Program-made: the position numbers and the translations under genes
Shown here: one piece after another, positions 51,256-61,324 of the stretch
Layout: the number at the start of each line of letters is the position of its first letter
How positions within the stretch are numbered: position 1 is the first letter of the stretch
The notes under the pieces: model-generated
Databases searched by the model: none
What the model was told of the DNA's origin: nothing
Seen by the model: the letters and a program-made list of their open reading frames with translations, nothing else
Source of the DNA: Tubulanus polymorphus
Taxonomy: Eukaryota; Nemertea; Palaeonemertea; Tubulaniformes; Tubulanidae
NCBI RefSeq assembly: GCF_964204645.1
Contig: NC_134032.1
Span: 4,492,916-4,556,915 of the forward strand
Direction of reading: 5' to 3'
DNA length: 64,000 nucleotides

Positions 51256-51715
51256 ATTTTTTGCGCGAACGGGGGGCAGGGATCCAATGAATACCTGCTC
51301 ATTTGCCGCTCGATGAGCTCGCCTGAGGGGTCATTTCCCGCCTGGTGCGCCGCCTGACTGCTGATTTCCCGCACGATTCGCAAAAGATTTCGCAAATGGT
51401 GTGTTTAGGGTTTCTTTCATTGATGCCATTTCTGCGTGAACGAAGTCAGGCGCCTTTTTTATCTTTCTTACTGTCTTTCCTGCGGCTTTGGGCATCGATG
51501 AGCAAAGGGGGTCGGCACTTTTGGCGTGCGAGCGTGCTTTTGTGAGTAGAAAAGGGCGTTCCTGCGTACCTGACGGCAGGGCCCCTCCCTCTTTTCTCTT
51601 CGCGATTCGCACAGATTTCATAAATGGTGTGTTTAGGGTTTCTTTCATTGATGGCGTTTCTGCGCGGATGGCGTTTTTGCGTGAACGAGCGCAGGGATCT
51701 AATGAATGGCTGCTG

Positions 51716-51953
51716 GTTTCTCGCCCGATTCGCAAAGGGCGCTGATGGCGTTTCTCGCCCGATTCGCAAAGGGCGCTGATGGCGTTTCTCGCCCGATTCG
51801 CAAAGGGCGCTGATGGCGTTTCTCGCCCGATTCGCAAAGGGCGCTGATGGCGTTTCTCGCCCGATTCGCAAAGGGCGCTGATGGCGTTTCTCGCCCGATT
51901 CGCAAAGGGCGCTGATGGCGTTTCTCGCCCGATTCGCAAAGGGCGCTGATGGC
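51716..51953. repeat. 34-bp minisatellite, seven copies (second array)
   Basis: This is the second copy of the array at 49117-49354 with the same copy number, so the duplication is younger than the array. Confidence 0.92.
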
Positions 51954-52305
51954 GTTTCTGCGTGAACGAGGGCAGGGGGTCTCCATTCTTTTGCTGATTT
52001 CTCGGGGCATTGAGCGGATGATTTAGGATGATTGGCGCAACGATTGAAAAAAATACAAAGATGCGTACTTAGGGTTTTTTGTGAAGGGCATTTTCGGCGC
52101 GAAGGGGGGCAGGGGCCTTTGGGGCCTTTGGAGGGGCCTGCGGAGAGGGGGGGGGCCAAAAAAAGGCGTAAAAACCCCCCTATGGGAGCTTAGTGGACAC
52201 TCAGGCGCTGACCAGGCGCGCGAGGGCGCTATAAGCACCGTGGGAAAAGGGGAGCCAATGGGGGTCAATCCGGGCTACCCTCTTCCCCTATAAGGAAAAA
52301 AAAGT

Positions 52306-52579
52306 ATGTTAAGTGAGCGGGAAATCGCAATTGGCCTTTTACGAAAGAAAGGTACAGTTATTCAGTGGGGCTTTGAGAATGGAGCGCATAGCGAGAGTGG
52401 ATTCATTGTTACTGCCGGACTTCACTCAGGAAGAATTTAATTCTCTGTTGATTATAGTGTTCGGGTCTATTGAGTTTCAGCTCTTTCTACTCTTAATTTC
52501 GAGTGTACTATCCGGCTTCACACAGGCAGGGTGGCAAAGGGCGGAACTGAATAGGATCTGTCTATTTGGGGGCCCATAG
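52306..52579 (+). CDS. Small ORFs of uncertain reality (second copy)
   Basis: Identical in layout to 49709-49982, including the CCCTATAAGGAAAAAAAAGT element before the first ATG. There is no independent evidence for coding. Confidence 0.33.
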
Positions 52580-52713
52580 TAGAGCTTTTATGGGCGCGGC
52601 AGAGCAGAGGGGCAAAATGATTTCAGCAAGATTTCATGAAGGAGTGGTTTAAGGCTTTGCGCACAATGCGTTTTTTTTTTTGCGCGGCAAGAGAAGAAAA
52701 AAAAAGAATAAGG

Positions 52714-53529
52714 CTAAGAGGAGGGCGCTGCGATAGGCAGGGAGTCTGTTTGGGGCATCTGTTTGACGGCTATGGCGTCTAGTGCGCTTAAAAAGGTCAG
52801 GGCCTGAGTGACGTCAGTGAGGCGAAAGCAGCGGCATGGAACATCATGGAAGGGCACGGGATCCCGGCGCTTGATGTATAGCGGCAGGACTCCGATGTCT
52901 TCTACGACCTGCGTAAACAGCGTCAGCTCTTGCGCCAATAGAGCCTCGCTGGTCTCTTTGCAGTAGATGTGCACTTGGGCGGCATCGGCGATTTCGCTAG
53001 TGTCATGATCGATTAGGACGTTGCTGTCCTTTAAGCGGGAGTATCGCAGGGGCGTTTTGGTGATAGGGGGCTTTTTTGGAAGGGCGTAGCCGGCGATCTG
53101 CGAGTAGTTATTGGCAAACAGCAAGGGGCGATTGGGCGCCCTTTGGAGAAGGCGCACATTATTCCACATGTGAACAATGCCTATGATGTGGTGCTCAAAA
53201 TACCGAGTGAGCTTCATGCCCTCTGTCGTGAGCGTTTCTTCGCCTAGTGCGCTGTATTGTTGGAGGATGTCAAAGATGACATTGATGGCGATGTGCGCCT
53301 GAACCATGGTGCCTGCCCAGTCGGGCTCGCGCAGCTTATAAGTGAGGAGCAGATCTTCTATGCCTTTGTATGTGAAGAGCAGGGCCTGCTCGAGCGCTTT
53401 CATTCTGTCTTTGGCCGCGGTGTCGAGCGCTTGGTGGCCTTTTACGAATGCGCCTATAAATTCAGCGGCCGTGGATGCATCTCCAAGGTAGAGCAGCGCC
53501 TGGCGCTTTAAGTTGGTTAATGGGTCCAT
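52714..53529 (-). CDS. Multigene family member 2 (about 271 aa)
   Basis: This is the tandem duplicate of 50117-50932, with a Val/Ala difference near residue 41 as the only residue change I noticed. It carries the same Trp landmark (EPDWAGT) and C-terminal segment. The very low divergence means the duplication is recent or maintained by conversion. Confidence 0.65.
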   Translation of the reverse strand: MDPLTNLKRQALLYLGDASTAAEFIGAFVKGHQALDTAAKDRMKALEQALLFTYKGIEDLLLTYKLREPDWAGTMVQAHIAINVIFDILQQYSALGEETLTTEGMKLTRYFEHHIIGIVHMWNNVRLLQRAPNRPLLFANNYSQIAGYALPKKPPITKTPLRYSRLKDSNVLIDHDTSEIADAAQVHIYCKETSEALLAQELTLFTQVVEDIGVLPLYIKRRDPVPFHDVPCRCFRLTDVTQALTFLSALDAIAVKQMPQTDSLPIAAPSS

Positions 53530-53611
53530 TTTTTGTCTCAAAATCTATAGTGGGCCCCTGATCAAATGTGCATAGCATGCCGGCGCGGGGCAGAGGGGGC
53601 AAAAAAAGCAG

Positions 53612-54434
53612 TTATGCAAGAGGCTGAGTGTTTGTGCCTGATGGCGGGGGGAGGCGAGAGATAGCGATCTGCTTTAATGTATCAATATGCTCTAGCGCGC
53701 TGTCTGCTGTGGGGAGAAGAAAGCAGCGGTATGGTAGGTCATCTAAGATCGGATAGTGACTTTTATGGAGAATGCGCGGCATATTGGCGATCTTGTTGGC
53801 GATGGTGCTGATGTAAGTAGTCTTGATTGCTTGGAGGTCTTGGCTTTTCTGGGTGCAGGATTCGATCACTTCGTCGAGGTCGGCGGTCTTTTCAGACGGC
53901 GGTCTTGGAGATCTCTACGATGTTGTTGGAGGCTAAGGTGAAATAGTATGGGAGTGAATTTCTTGCGAGGGACACGTCTCTGATAGTCTGAGAATAAGTT
54001 TGGCATGAGTGCGTATCAGTATATAGTAAAGACTTTTGGGGCGAGCGGGTCAGCAGGGGGGCATTTTTCCATACATCATCTATTCTTCTGCGGATCTGGG
54101 CAAGAGCCTGGGCCTGTATAGGGGCGCAGTAGCCGAACGCGATTTCGGGGGTGTATATATAGCCTTGGAAGATCTCATTGACGATGTTGTACGAAAGGTG
54201 TGCCTGTATTAAGAGGCCTGCCCAGCTGGGCTCAGGGATCTCATGAGCATTGATGAATTGTGGGATGGTTTCGTGGGTAAAGGTCAGGGCCTCTTCGAGG
54301 GCTACCATTTTTGTGCGGGCGAGGGGTGAGAGCTTTTTGTGCTTTAGGATGCTGCTGCCGATTAGTTCGATGGCCACTGCGGCCTCGCCGAAGCGAAAGA
54401 CAGCGTTCTCTTTTAGCTCTTCTTTGTCTGCCAT
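53612..54434 (-). pseudogene. Multigene family member 3, frame broken by a 16-nt repeat-type insertion
   Basis: The N-terminal part (54434-53892, 180 codons) has the family landmark EPSWAGLLIQAHLSYNIV. The C-terminal part (53869-53612) is in another frame and matches the end of members 1 and 2 (PYRCFLLPTADSAL). At the break, AAGACCGCC occurs twice 16 bases apart, so a short duplication-type insertion shifted the frame. A real mutation or an assembly error are both possible. Confidence 0.68.
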
Positions 54435-54493
54435 GATAAATCTACTAAATATGTAGTAAGCTAGATGGCCAAAATCTGCATAATATATGTTCT

Positions 54494-54503
54494 ATAAAAA
54501 AAA
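54494..54503 (-). terminator. T-run downstream of the 54532 gene (coding strand)
   Basis: A run of about ten A on the plus strand reads as poly-T 30 bases after the stop of the minus-strand gene. Confidence 0.5.
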
Positions 54504-54531
54504 AGGCTTACGAAGGCAGGGGCCCTCCCCA

Positions 54532-55419
54532 TCATAGGATGGTGCACGAGCGCGTCATGGGCCGAGCGGTTCTTCTTAGGGATCGAAAGAGGCGTGCTGC
54601 GCCCAGTCGGATGTGGATAAAAATGTCTGAGTCTAAAAAGGTGTTATGGGCGCGATTCGAATTGATGTATCTTATCAGGTCGTCGAGCTCTCTCTGGGCG
54701 GTTTGTAAGCCCGCTAGGGCAGAGCACACTATATAGATGGGGCTGCCCGGGGGATAGGGCGGCACTGCGCTCTTTTGCGAAATGGTTTCTACGGCCTCTC
54801 GCAGGGTGTCAGAGGCATCTGCCTGCAATTGGCTAATGACCTCATAGTAGCTAGAGGCTTTGGCGCGGTAGTGGGCTAAGATTCTGTTTTCGTCTTGGAA
54901 GGCGCCCAGATTTTGATTGCGTGTGCTGCGAATGTAGTGAAAGATCTTGAGGACATGATTCATGAGCAGCTCTTCGTCTTTGGTGGTGAAGTGCGAGTAC
55001 TTTTCCCAGGCTGAGGGGTCAAAGGGCAGCGGGTCACAAAAGAGCTGGGTGGCGCGAGTATAGAGCTTGGATATGCGGCTATCGGATAGGCTCTTTATTG
55101 TTTTTTTTATTGACGAGTCTGAGCGCTCTTTATCGGTGGGCAGGGCGCTGTAGTCTTCTAATAGCTGTTCGACAGCCAAATACATAGAGTGCGCCGCGAG
55201 TATCAGAGATAGCCATTCAGTCTCGTCTGGGAAGGGGAGAAAGGCAGGCGCTATGGCGATCATAGAGAGGCGCGATTGAGAGATGGTGCGATAGTAGTGG
55301 TGATAGCGATTGCCGATGCCAGAAGTGTCAGCCATTTGGATGCTAAGGGCTGCGCAGGACGAGCTGCCCTGGCCGAGGGCCTCGATTATTGTTAGCTTTT
55401 TTGTCTTTAAGGCAGCCAT
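54532..55419 (-). CDS. Multigene family member 4 (295 aa)
   Basis: This is an intact helical protein. Its landmark segment is ETEWLSLILAAHSMYLAVEQLL (Trp near residue 68), with SSSCAALSIQMA upstream as in the neighbours. It is followed by a central variable region and a C-terminal helix pair. A TTAAATTAATATAAA stretch directly precedes the ATG, a good late-promoter-like context. The function is unknown. Confidence 0.65.
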   Translation of the reverse strand: MAALKTKKLTIIEALGQGSSSCAALSIQMADTSGIGNRYHHYYRTISQSRLSMIAIAPAFLPFPDETEWLSLILAAHSMYLAVEQLLEDYSALPTDKERSDSSIKKTIKSLSDSRISKLYTRATQLFCDPLPFDPSAWEKYSHFTTKDEELLMNHVLKIFHYIRSTRNQNLGAFQDENRILAHYRAKASSYYEVISQLQADASDTLREAVETISQKSAVPPYPPGSPIYIVCSALAGLQTAQRELDDLIRYINSNRAHNTFLDSDIFIHIRLGAARLFRSLRRTARPMTRSCTIL

Positions 55420-55430
55420 TTTATATTAAT

Positions 55431-56282
55431 TTAAGATCCTAAAATGTAAAAAAAACAGTCTCTATCAGGTATGATCGTATACTGCATGGGAGGGGCCTCG
55501 TCGTCGGCGCCCCAGCCCTGAGTCATTTCGATGGCTTGATCGATGCGATCGAGAAGCATTGACAGGGAGTGCATGTGCTCGGCTTTGGGTGCCAGGCTCG
55601 AAGGGGGCAGGTGCTTTGCGTCCCTGGACTCTACATCGATGGCGCCGATCGCGCTCTTTATGTAGGACTGGGCTTCCTTAAATTTAGTGGTGGCATTCTT
55701 GGCGAGCGCGCGCAAAAAGTTCTGGAGGCACACATTGTCTTGGGGCGCAATCGCCTGCTGCGCGGCATTAGATCTCAGGACTTCCATTACAAAGTCATCG
55801 GCGCCATGGATGCCTACATCGATCTGTTTGTCATCGGGGCTGAGGAGCAGGCTGGGCCGAGTGCGAGAAGCAGGCTCCCAAGGGTCTGCCTTGGAGCCCA
55901 TGCGAAGGGCCATTTTATACAAAGAGAAGGCGCATCGATTGTATGAAGATCGCATGCCGTCTATGATGGACGTCTGGGTGGCCAAGCTGGGCAGGCGCTG
56001 CCTTTGAAACTTTTGGCAGTACTCTTCTATTTGTAGGTAAAAGGAGTAGGCCTCGGCCAGGAGGCATATCCAGCTGGCCTGATCGGTGGTGATTGTAAAC
56101 ATGGGAATCATCTCATAGATCTCCAAGCGCGCCTTGGTGATCTGGGTAAAGCGGCAGATCTGTTCGCTCGATGTCGCATCACCGTCCTGCAGAAAGCCGA
56201 TCAAGGCAAAGATCATGGAGTTAGTGCTGCCAATCAGGTACACGGCGTGCGCGGGGATGTTTTTTTTGCGCAATTCTTCCAT
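55431..56282 (-). CDS. Multigene family member 5 (283 aa)
   Basis: This is an intact member with the landmark QASWICLLAEAYSFYLQIEEY. The 3' end is only 11 bases from the start of member 4, and a poly-T lies within its last codons on the coding strand. The sequence is well diverged from the other members, showing an old expansion. Confidence 0.65.
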   Translation of the reverse strand: MEELRKKNIPAHAVYLIGSTNSMIFALIGFLQDGDATSSEQICRFTQITKARLEIYEMIPMFTITTDQASWICLLAEAYSFYLQIEEYCQKFQRQRLPSLATQTSIIDGMRSSYNRCAFSLYKMALRMGSKADPWEPASRTRPSLLLSPDDKQIDVGIHGADDFVMEVLRSNAAQQAIAPQDNVCLQNFLRALAKNATTKFKEAQSYIKSAIGAIDVESRDAKHLPPSSLAPKAEHMHSLSMLLDRIDQAIEMTQGWGADDEAPPMQYTIIPDRDCFFYILGS

Positions 56283-56434
56283 GATTAGTAATGTGGACTA
56301 TTAAAAAGCGATTTATAGCGAAACGGGCGCCGGCTGGTAAACGGGCACAGGGGCGCCAAACAAAAAAAAAGAAATGGCCAGGGCGATTATAGTATAAAAT
56401 AGAATATCGCGCAAAAGGGGCAGGGGCCTTAGAG

Positions 56435-57200
56435 TCAAAGGGCCGCTAGGCGCCTGAGGATCGCTTTGTAGCCCTTGTCAAGGATGCGCAGCCCCGCGAA
56501 TTGTTCGCAAAATATAAGGATGCTGAGTTTACCGTGCGGGTTGTATAGAGAGCTGTTTCGCGTGATAGTTGCGCATTTGTATTCGAGCGATGAATAGGCG
56601 CTATAACTGAGAGTCTTGATGAATTGGAGAGTGTTGCCCCCGACTTCAAAGGCTCTTTCAAGGACGCAGGACTCCATGGGGGGGTCATTATCCAAAATCT
56701 CGTTGGACGTGCGGACATCTTCAAAGAGATCGCGAAGGATCTCATTTAAGAATTTGGACTCAGGAGACGACTCGTCGGGTATGGGCGGCCATGATGTGAT
56801 GGGCGGCTGAATGGCCATGAGGGCTTCGGCATAGGCCTGAATAGCGCAGAAATCTCGCTGGTATAATGTTCGGAGATCCTGAATGACATCCTCTAAGTCG
56901 GCTGAGTTTGGAGGGTTCGGCAGGGTCTACGATGCTATCTATGAGGGTTTCGGCCTTTAGGCAAATCGAGTGCCCCCACGCGGCTAGGCCTACCCATTCG
57001 GCCGCTGACCAGGCGGGCAGCAGCATTTCCATCCAGTGATATAAAAACGAGCGCGCATCCCTGATGTGGCGGGCTCGATGGGCCAAAAAGGCTATATTTA
57101 TAGGTGTGGCGCCAAGTATCATCATCATGGCCTGCAGGGTGCCATGGGCAGAGGTGAGCGCCTCGATGATGCTGGCCTTTATTTCGAGTACTGTCAGCAT
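56435..57200 (-). pseudogene. Multigene family member 6, frame change in the middle
   Basis: The first frame from ATG 57200 has the family N-terminus (IIEALTSAHGTLQAMM) and landmark AAEWVGLAAWGHSICLKAETL. After about 56930 coding-type sequence continues in another frame (DVIQDLRTLYQRDF, then MAIQPPITSWPP) to the stop at 56435. The total length would match the other members. Mutation or indel error is not resolved. Confidence 0.6.
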
Positions 57201-57392
57201 AGTAGGAATTATATTTAATTTTCTAACTAACTTGGGGCGCGGCAAATATGCGCAATCTTGTTCAAGGGGGCAGGGGGCCTGCGCGCCATAGGGGGGGCGA
57301 GGCCGAGGGGAAAGCAAAGCGGGCACAAAAAAAAACACACGCACACTCTCTGAAGAAAAGGAGAGAGAGGCAGGGCACAGGGGCGCCTTGGC

Positions 57393-58190
57393 TTAGACGC
57401 AGCAGCAACGGCAGCGCTCGATGCATTTGTCGAGGGCGCTCCTGGCATTTAAGATAGAAGTCTCGCCTTCGTAGGCGCCCATCAGTTCATTGCAAATGTC
57501 GGACCAGGCCACTGCGCAGACCTGAATGGGATTTAGATCGCATGCGCGCATTTTGGCGATCTCTTGGTCCGGCAAGCCGAGCAGGTGGGCGCGCACTGCC
57601 CTAATGGCGGTGTCCCAATAGTCTAGCTCCATAGAGACCTGCTTAGTCTCTTCGATGGTCGAAGGGTCAGCCTCTGCTAATGTGCGCTTGATTCTGCGGG
57701 TGGCAATGATGGTGTCCATGATGCCGCGATGGGGCCCTTCGCAGCTGGGGGTCAGGTCATCGTCATCGCTGTTGTGGCACTCATAGTAGGTGGGGTCCCC
57801 TCTTATCAGCTCTTTTGAGCGGGTGCCCATCAGGTCGAATTCTGATGATGATATGTGCCTAAGGGCGCAGAGGGCTTGCATTTTTTTTGTGGTGTCATTC
57901 CTTGGGTCTTCATAGGCTTGCATGTAGAACTTGATGTATGTAAAGGCAATCAGAGCGCGGCCCAAGAGCTCTGCCCACATTCCTTCTAGGGGCAAATGCC
58001 TCCTGTCGTCTAGGTCGTCGAGGCATTTTAGCATATTTTTCATATATTGATCTATGTTTTGGTTGATCAGGGAGCCTATACCATGGGCGCTGCCACAGAG
58101 GTCAAAGAGGCCCACAAATACATGAATCGAGACCATGGATACCTTAATGGTCAGGTCAATCTCGCTTTCCCATTTGCTTGCGACATTCAT
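57393..58190 (-). CDS. Multigene family member 7 (about 265 aa, diverged)
   Basis: The start is taken at MNVASKWESE. The landmark is recognisable but weaker (MWAELLGRALIAFTYIKFYMQAY, Trp near residue 73). The C-terminus ends in a Cys cluster (CIERCRCCCV) not seen in the others. The antisense strand is also open in places but lacks the promoter/terminator layout. Confidence 0.58.
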   Translation of the reverse strand: MNVASKWESEIDLTIKVSMVSIHVFVGLFDLCGSAHGIGSLINQNIDQYMKNMLKCLDDLDDRRHLPLEGMWAELLGRALIAFTYIKFYMQAYEDPRNDTTKKMQALCALRHISSSEFDLMGTRSKELIRGDPTYYECHNSDDDDLTPSCEGPHRGIMDTIIATRRIKRTLAEADPSTIEETKQVSMELDYWDTAIRAVRAHLLGLPDQEIAKMRACDLNPIQVCAVAWSDICNELMGAYEGETSILNARSALDKCIERCRCCCV

Positions 58191-58299
58191 CTTTATTGTA
58201 AAAGTCAATACCTAAAATAATCACTGATTTGCGCTTTCTTGCGGCCCTTGCGAAAAAAAAAGCTCAGGGGGCTGAGTGACTAGTGTACAAGGCAGTGGG

Positions 58300-59010
58300 C
58301 TATGGGCCGCCCCACCGGGCAGGGCTGGGGGCCAAAAGAAGCGGCGATGCAGGGGGCGGCCATAGGCGGCTGACATCTGTGGGCAGGTGCGCCTCTGCCG
58401 CAGGGGGTTCTCTATATCTGATTTGGGCGAGGGCAAAGTGTGGGGGCACTGAAAGGGCATGTGGAGATGGGCACATGAATATAGAGGGGCCCTGCGCGGC
58501 AGAGGAGCGAGCGCTAAGGCAGAGAGAGTCGCATAAGGAGCTAGTATCGGCATCAGAGGCATTATCATATAGAATGCAAAAGCCCTTCCAAGGAGGGCCC
58601 TCGTCTTCGGTGCGCGGGTGCAGCCTTTCGCCCAAGAGGCGCGACATCTGCTTGAGGGCCGATCGAGAGCGCGAGAGGTAGATGGCATTTGTAATAATTA
58701 GCAAAATGTGCATATCTGGATTAAAGGTGCTGAGAAATAGTTTTAGGGGTGTTGCTTTCATGTCGATGAGGCATACATATTCATCTTTTAGGCCAAAGAG
58801 CATGGATATATTGTCTATCTCTGGGCGGTGTAGGACAGGGTCTTGACCATGCAGCAGCACATGGATATGCGCCCTGTCTTTGCCATCTTTGTAGTCGGTG
58901 GCGATTTCGTGCCAGCGCTGCCAATAGTGGGTGAGCTGCGGGAGCCAGCAAAAGAGGCGAAGGTCTGAGCTGGGCTTGTGGCTAAATGCAAAACCATGAT
59001 CGAAAGGCAT
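58300..59010 (-). CDS. Hypothetical viral protein (236 aa)
   Basis: This is an intact ORF. The N-terminal two thirds look globular (LPQLTHYWQRWHEIATDY, ILLIITNAIYL) and the C-terminal third is Pro/Ala/Ser-rich. No family was recognised. The stop is followed by an A9 run (T on the coding strand) near 58251. The C-terminal part overlaps long antisense frames, so its end is less certain. Confidence 0.5.
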   Translation of the reverse strand: MPFDHGFAFSHKPSSDLRLFCWLPQLTHYWQRWHEIATDYKDGKDRAHIHVLLHGQDPVLHRPEIDNISMLFGLKDEYVCLIDMKATPLKLFLSTFNPDMHILLIITNAIYLSRSRSALKQMSRLLGERLHPRTEDEGPPWKGFCILYDNASDADTSSLCDSLCLSARSSAAQGPSIFMCPSPHALSVPPHFALAQIRYREPPAAEAHLPTDVSRLWPPPASPLLLAPSPARWGGP

Positions 59011-59151
59011 GTCGAAATAATAAGGACTTAACTTCTACAAAGGAGGTAAAATGTGCATTGCACTGCGCCCGGCTAGCCTTTTTTGTCAGGGCCCCCCCCC
59101 CTTTTCTTTTTTGGGGCGAAAAAAAAAACACAACAGTAAGGGGAGGGCCCC

Positions 59152-59433
59152 CTAAACGTCGTGGAAGCCTTCTAAGAAGTCGTCTATGCTCTTTAAGATC
59201 CTATGTGGATCGTCTGCGAAGATTTGGGGGGTGAGATGAGGATCGATCTGTTGGCGAATGTACGTGCCGATTGGGCCATCTGAGAAGGGGTGCTCCTTTA
59301 TCTGCGCGAAGGTGCGCTGAATCAGAAAGAAATATAAAGAGGCGGTTCGTGGCCAGTCAGGGTCTTGGAGGTGCTGCATGGAAAAGGAGTCCATGCATGC
59401 TAGGAGGTTCATATAGCCCTGATAGTGTGCCAT
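59152..59433 (-). CDS. Short multigene family member 8 (93 aa)
   Basis: This is a short ORF carrying the family landmark in the form DPDWPRTASLYFFLIQRTFAQI (Trp near residue 27). It lacks the long C-terminal region of the others, so it is a minimal or truncated member. An A10 run (T on the coding strand) follows at about 59118. Confidence 0.52.
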   Translation of the reverse strand: MAHYQGYMNLLACMDSFSMQHLQDPDWPRTASLYFFLIQRTFAQIKEHPFSDGPIGTYIRQQIDPHLTPQIFADDPHRILKSIDDFLEGFHDV

Positions 59434-59454
59434 TTATTCATAGGAGATCAGGTC

Positions 59455-60105
59455 TTAAGCTATGGATACTTCCATTGTATTGCCATTGCCGAGTTGCACG
59501 CATTGGCAGTCGTGAAGTTGGACTCTTTGTATCTTGCCACCAAAATCTAAATCGACCTCGCCTGTGATTTTTTTCTTTGGTAGTGGAGAAGGGTCAAAAG
59601 GCTCTATAGTCTTAGAATCTGGGCAGGGAGCTTGTTTGTTGATGGGCTTTGGGTCGTTTGTGGCTGGCGCCCTTTGACCGAGTTTGCCCATCACTTGCTT
59701 CTGGAAGCACTGAAGGGGCTTTACATACTGAACCTTGCTGGGATGAGCACGGAAGGGGAGTTTGGTTTTTTGGATCTTCTGTGGGGGCTTTTCAGTGAAG
59801 TCATTGTCGGAGTCTGAAGAGCTGTCTACCGAAACGGCAGGCCCAAACGGGGGCGGGCTCCTGCTTATAGTTTCTTGTACGGGTATGGACAGAGGGGCTT
59901 CGTCTTTTCTCGGGGGCGGTTGGAGGGCTGGGATAGCGGTCTTTGAGCGTGGGGGGCTCTTCGACAGATTATTCAAGGGCATTGGGCGGCCTTGGTATCC
60001 AATGAAATTTATGTTATTGGTTTGCCTATTATCGGATAAGGGCGGCGCTCGGCCTTCGGCGCCCACGACTTTCACAAGAGGCAAGATATTCCATTTGGCA
60101 GCCAT
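59455..60105 (-). CDS. Hypothetical Pro-rich protein, paralogue of the 60903 product
   Basis: The start is taken at MAAKWNILPLV (60105). The middle is Pro/Ser-rich and disordered. The C-terminal part has a basic patch and ends near VQLHDCQCVQLGNG. The N-terminal third resembles the small product at 60903-61202 (both have a GA..., RAP..., NNI/NNN, then LSK pattern). It forms, with the 60227 gene, a pair that was duplicated together. Confidence 0.52.
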   Translation of the reverse strand: MAAKWNILPLVKVVGAEGRAPPLSDNRQTNNINFIGYQGRPMPLNNLSKSPPRSKTAIPALQPPPRKDEAPLSIPVQETISRSPPPFGPAVSVDSSSDSDNDFTEKPPQKIQKTKLPFRAHPSKVQYVKPLQCFQKQVMGKLGQRAPATNDPKPINKQAPCPDSKTIEPFDPSPLPKKKITGEVDLDFGGKIQRVQLHDCQCVQLGNGNTMEVSIA

Positions 60106-60226
60106 CGTCAAGATATACAATCTGGTTTCTATACAGAGATGCATAAAAATTCAATCAACGCCATCGATCGGTGTCCTCCCTAATCGATAAAAAAAAAGAA
60201 AGGGGATAGAAAATTCTTGTGTTGAT

Positions 60227-60952
60227 TTAGGCAGCGATGGCAGGACGGTGCGGAATTCGTAGCTCGTGCAAATACCTCAGCAGATCATTTATGATTTGCG
60301 CCTCTCTTAGCCACAGGACAGCCCTGTCTGTAGTGGCAAACCACATCCAGAAATCTTCAAATTTGTGATGGCATCCTTGCATCAGGCTCCACTCGCAGCC
60401 CTCTAGATCTGTGACCATTCCTTCCATGTCTCTGTATGGATACATCTGCTGATAGGTTTGGATCCATGCTGAGTAGGGCCTAATGTAATTTGGGATTTTG
60501 AAGACTTTTCGAGCTTTCATGAGTTTAATGGGCCACTTTCTCAGGGAGTTCTGCTTGAGGAGTCTTAGGCGCCGGGTAAATTCACTGCGCCTTAGGGGGT
60601 ATCCAATCAGTCTCCAGCATCTGTATTGAATTGAGAGGTGTTCCCAATGCAATCCGGCGATAAATACTGTCAGGAGGTCCTGATACGTTTTTTCTCGGGC
60701 CCCTCTTGGGTAGTAGGGATTTTGTAGGCGCCTAAAGTGTTTCTGGCACCATGTCTTTATCTCAGACCCATCCGAGATTAATGAATGAAGTTTAATGCTC
60801 AGGTCTATTTCTTTTTCTATGCTGAGCGCTCTTAAGGGCATGCACTCGCAGAGGTCTTCTAATTTCTGTATGAAATTCTTTAGGATATTTGCTATGTCGG
60901 CATTATGAACTAAAGGCATTTGAAATTCCTTTAGAGATGTCTTTGCCTCCAT
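60227..60952 (-). CDS. Hypothetical viral protein, paralogue of the 61325 gene (241 aa)
   Basis: This is an intact helical, basic, aromatic-rich protein. YPRGAREKTYQDLLT and EAQIINDLLRYLHEL are shared in similar form with the 61325-62061 gene. Its start overlaps the end of the 60903 gene by 50 bases on the same strand. An A9 run follows at about 60187. The function is unknown. Confidence 0.6.
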   Translation of the reverse strand: MEAKTSLKEFQMPLVHNADIANILKNFIQKLEDLCECMPLRALSIEKEIDLSIKLHSLISDGSEIKTWCQKHFRRLQNPYYPRGAREKTYQDLLTVFIAGLHWEHLSIQYRCWRLIGYPLRRSEFTRRLRLLKQNSLRKWPIKLMKARKVFKIPNYIRPYSAWIQTYQQMYPYRDMEGMVTDLEGCEWSLMQGCHHKFEDFWMWFATTDRAVLWLREAQIINDLLRYLHELRIPHRPAIAA

Positions 60953-61202
60953 TTGGGCAGGGATCTTGCTTTTTGGCTATATTAAGCGTCGGCAGAGTGG
61001 GGTCAGTCTTCTTGCTTTTTAGGGGCCTTGCCGTCGGAGTCTGGCCATTGCCTTTTGATAAGCGGTTTAAGAGCGCTGCGTGACCCTCTTGGCGGATGAC
61101 GAGAAGGTTGTTATTCTGCACCTCGGCTGCAAAGGCTGGCGCGCGCCTCTCAGGATCTGAGATTGGGATATTCGCCCCAAACATAAATTCGATAAGATGC
61201 AA
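60903..61202 (-). CDS. Small hypothetical protein, paralogue of the 59455 product
   Basis: This 99-residue protein has an N-terminus like that of the 59455 gene and a basic, Pro-rich tail. It overlaps the downstream 60227 gene. The pair 60903+61325 mirrors the pair 59455+60227. Confidence 0.5.
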   Translation of the reverse strand: MHLIEFMFGANIPISDPERRAPAFAAEVQNNNLLVIRQEGHAALLNRLSKGNGQTPTARPLKSKKTDPTLPTLNIAKKQDPCPNGGKDISKGISNAFSS

Positions 61203-61324
61203 AGTACGTAAAATCTTTTTTACATGCAGGGGCTCTAAAACCTAAATAGGATCTTGATCTATGGCGCCTATTTGATGGTGTCTAAAAAAAAGAAGAAGAA
61301 GAAGAAAAGGCCCCTGCGCCCTCT

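Larger units (their letters stand above)
51262..53851. repeat. Tandem duplication, second copy
   Basis: Corresponds to 48667-51255. Its right end is inside the 53612-54434 gene, which continues uniquely beyond. Confidence 0.9.
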
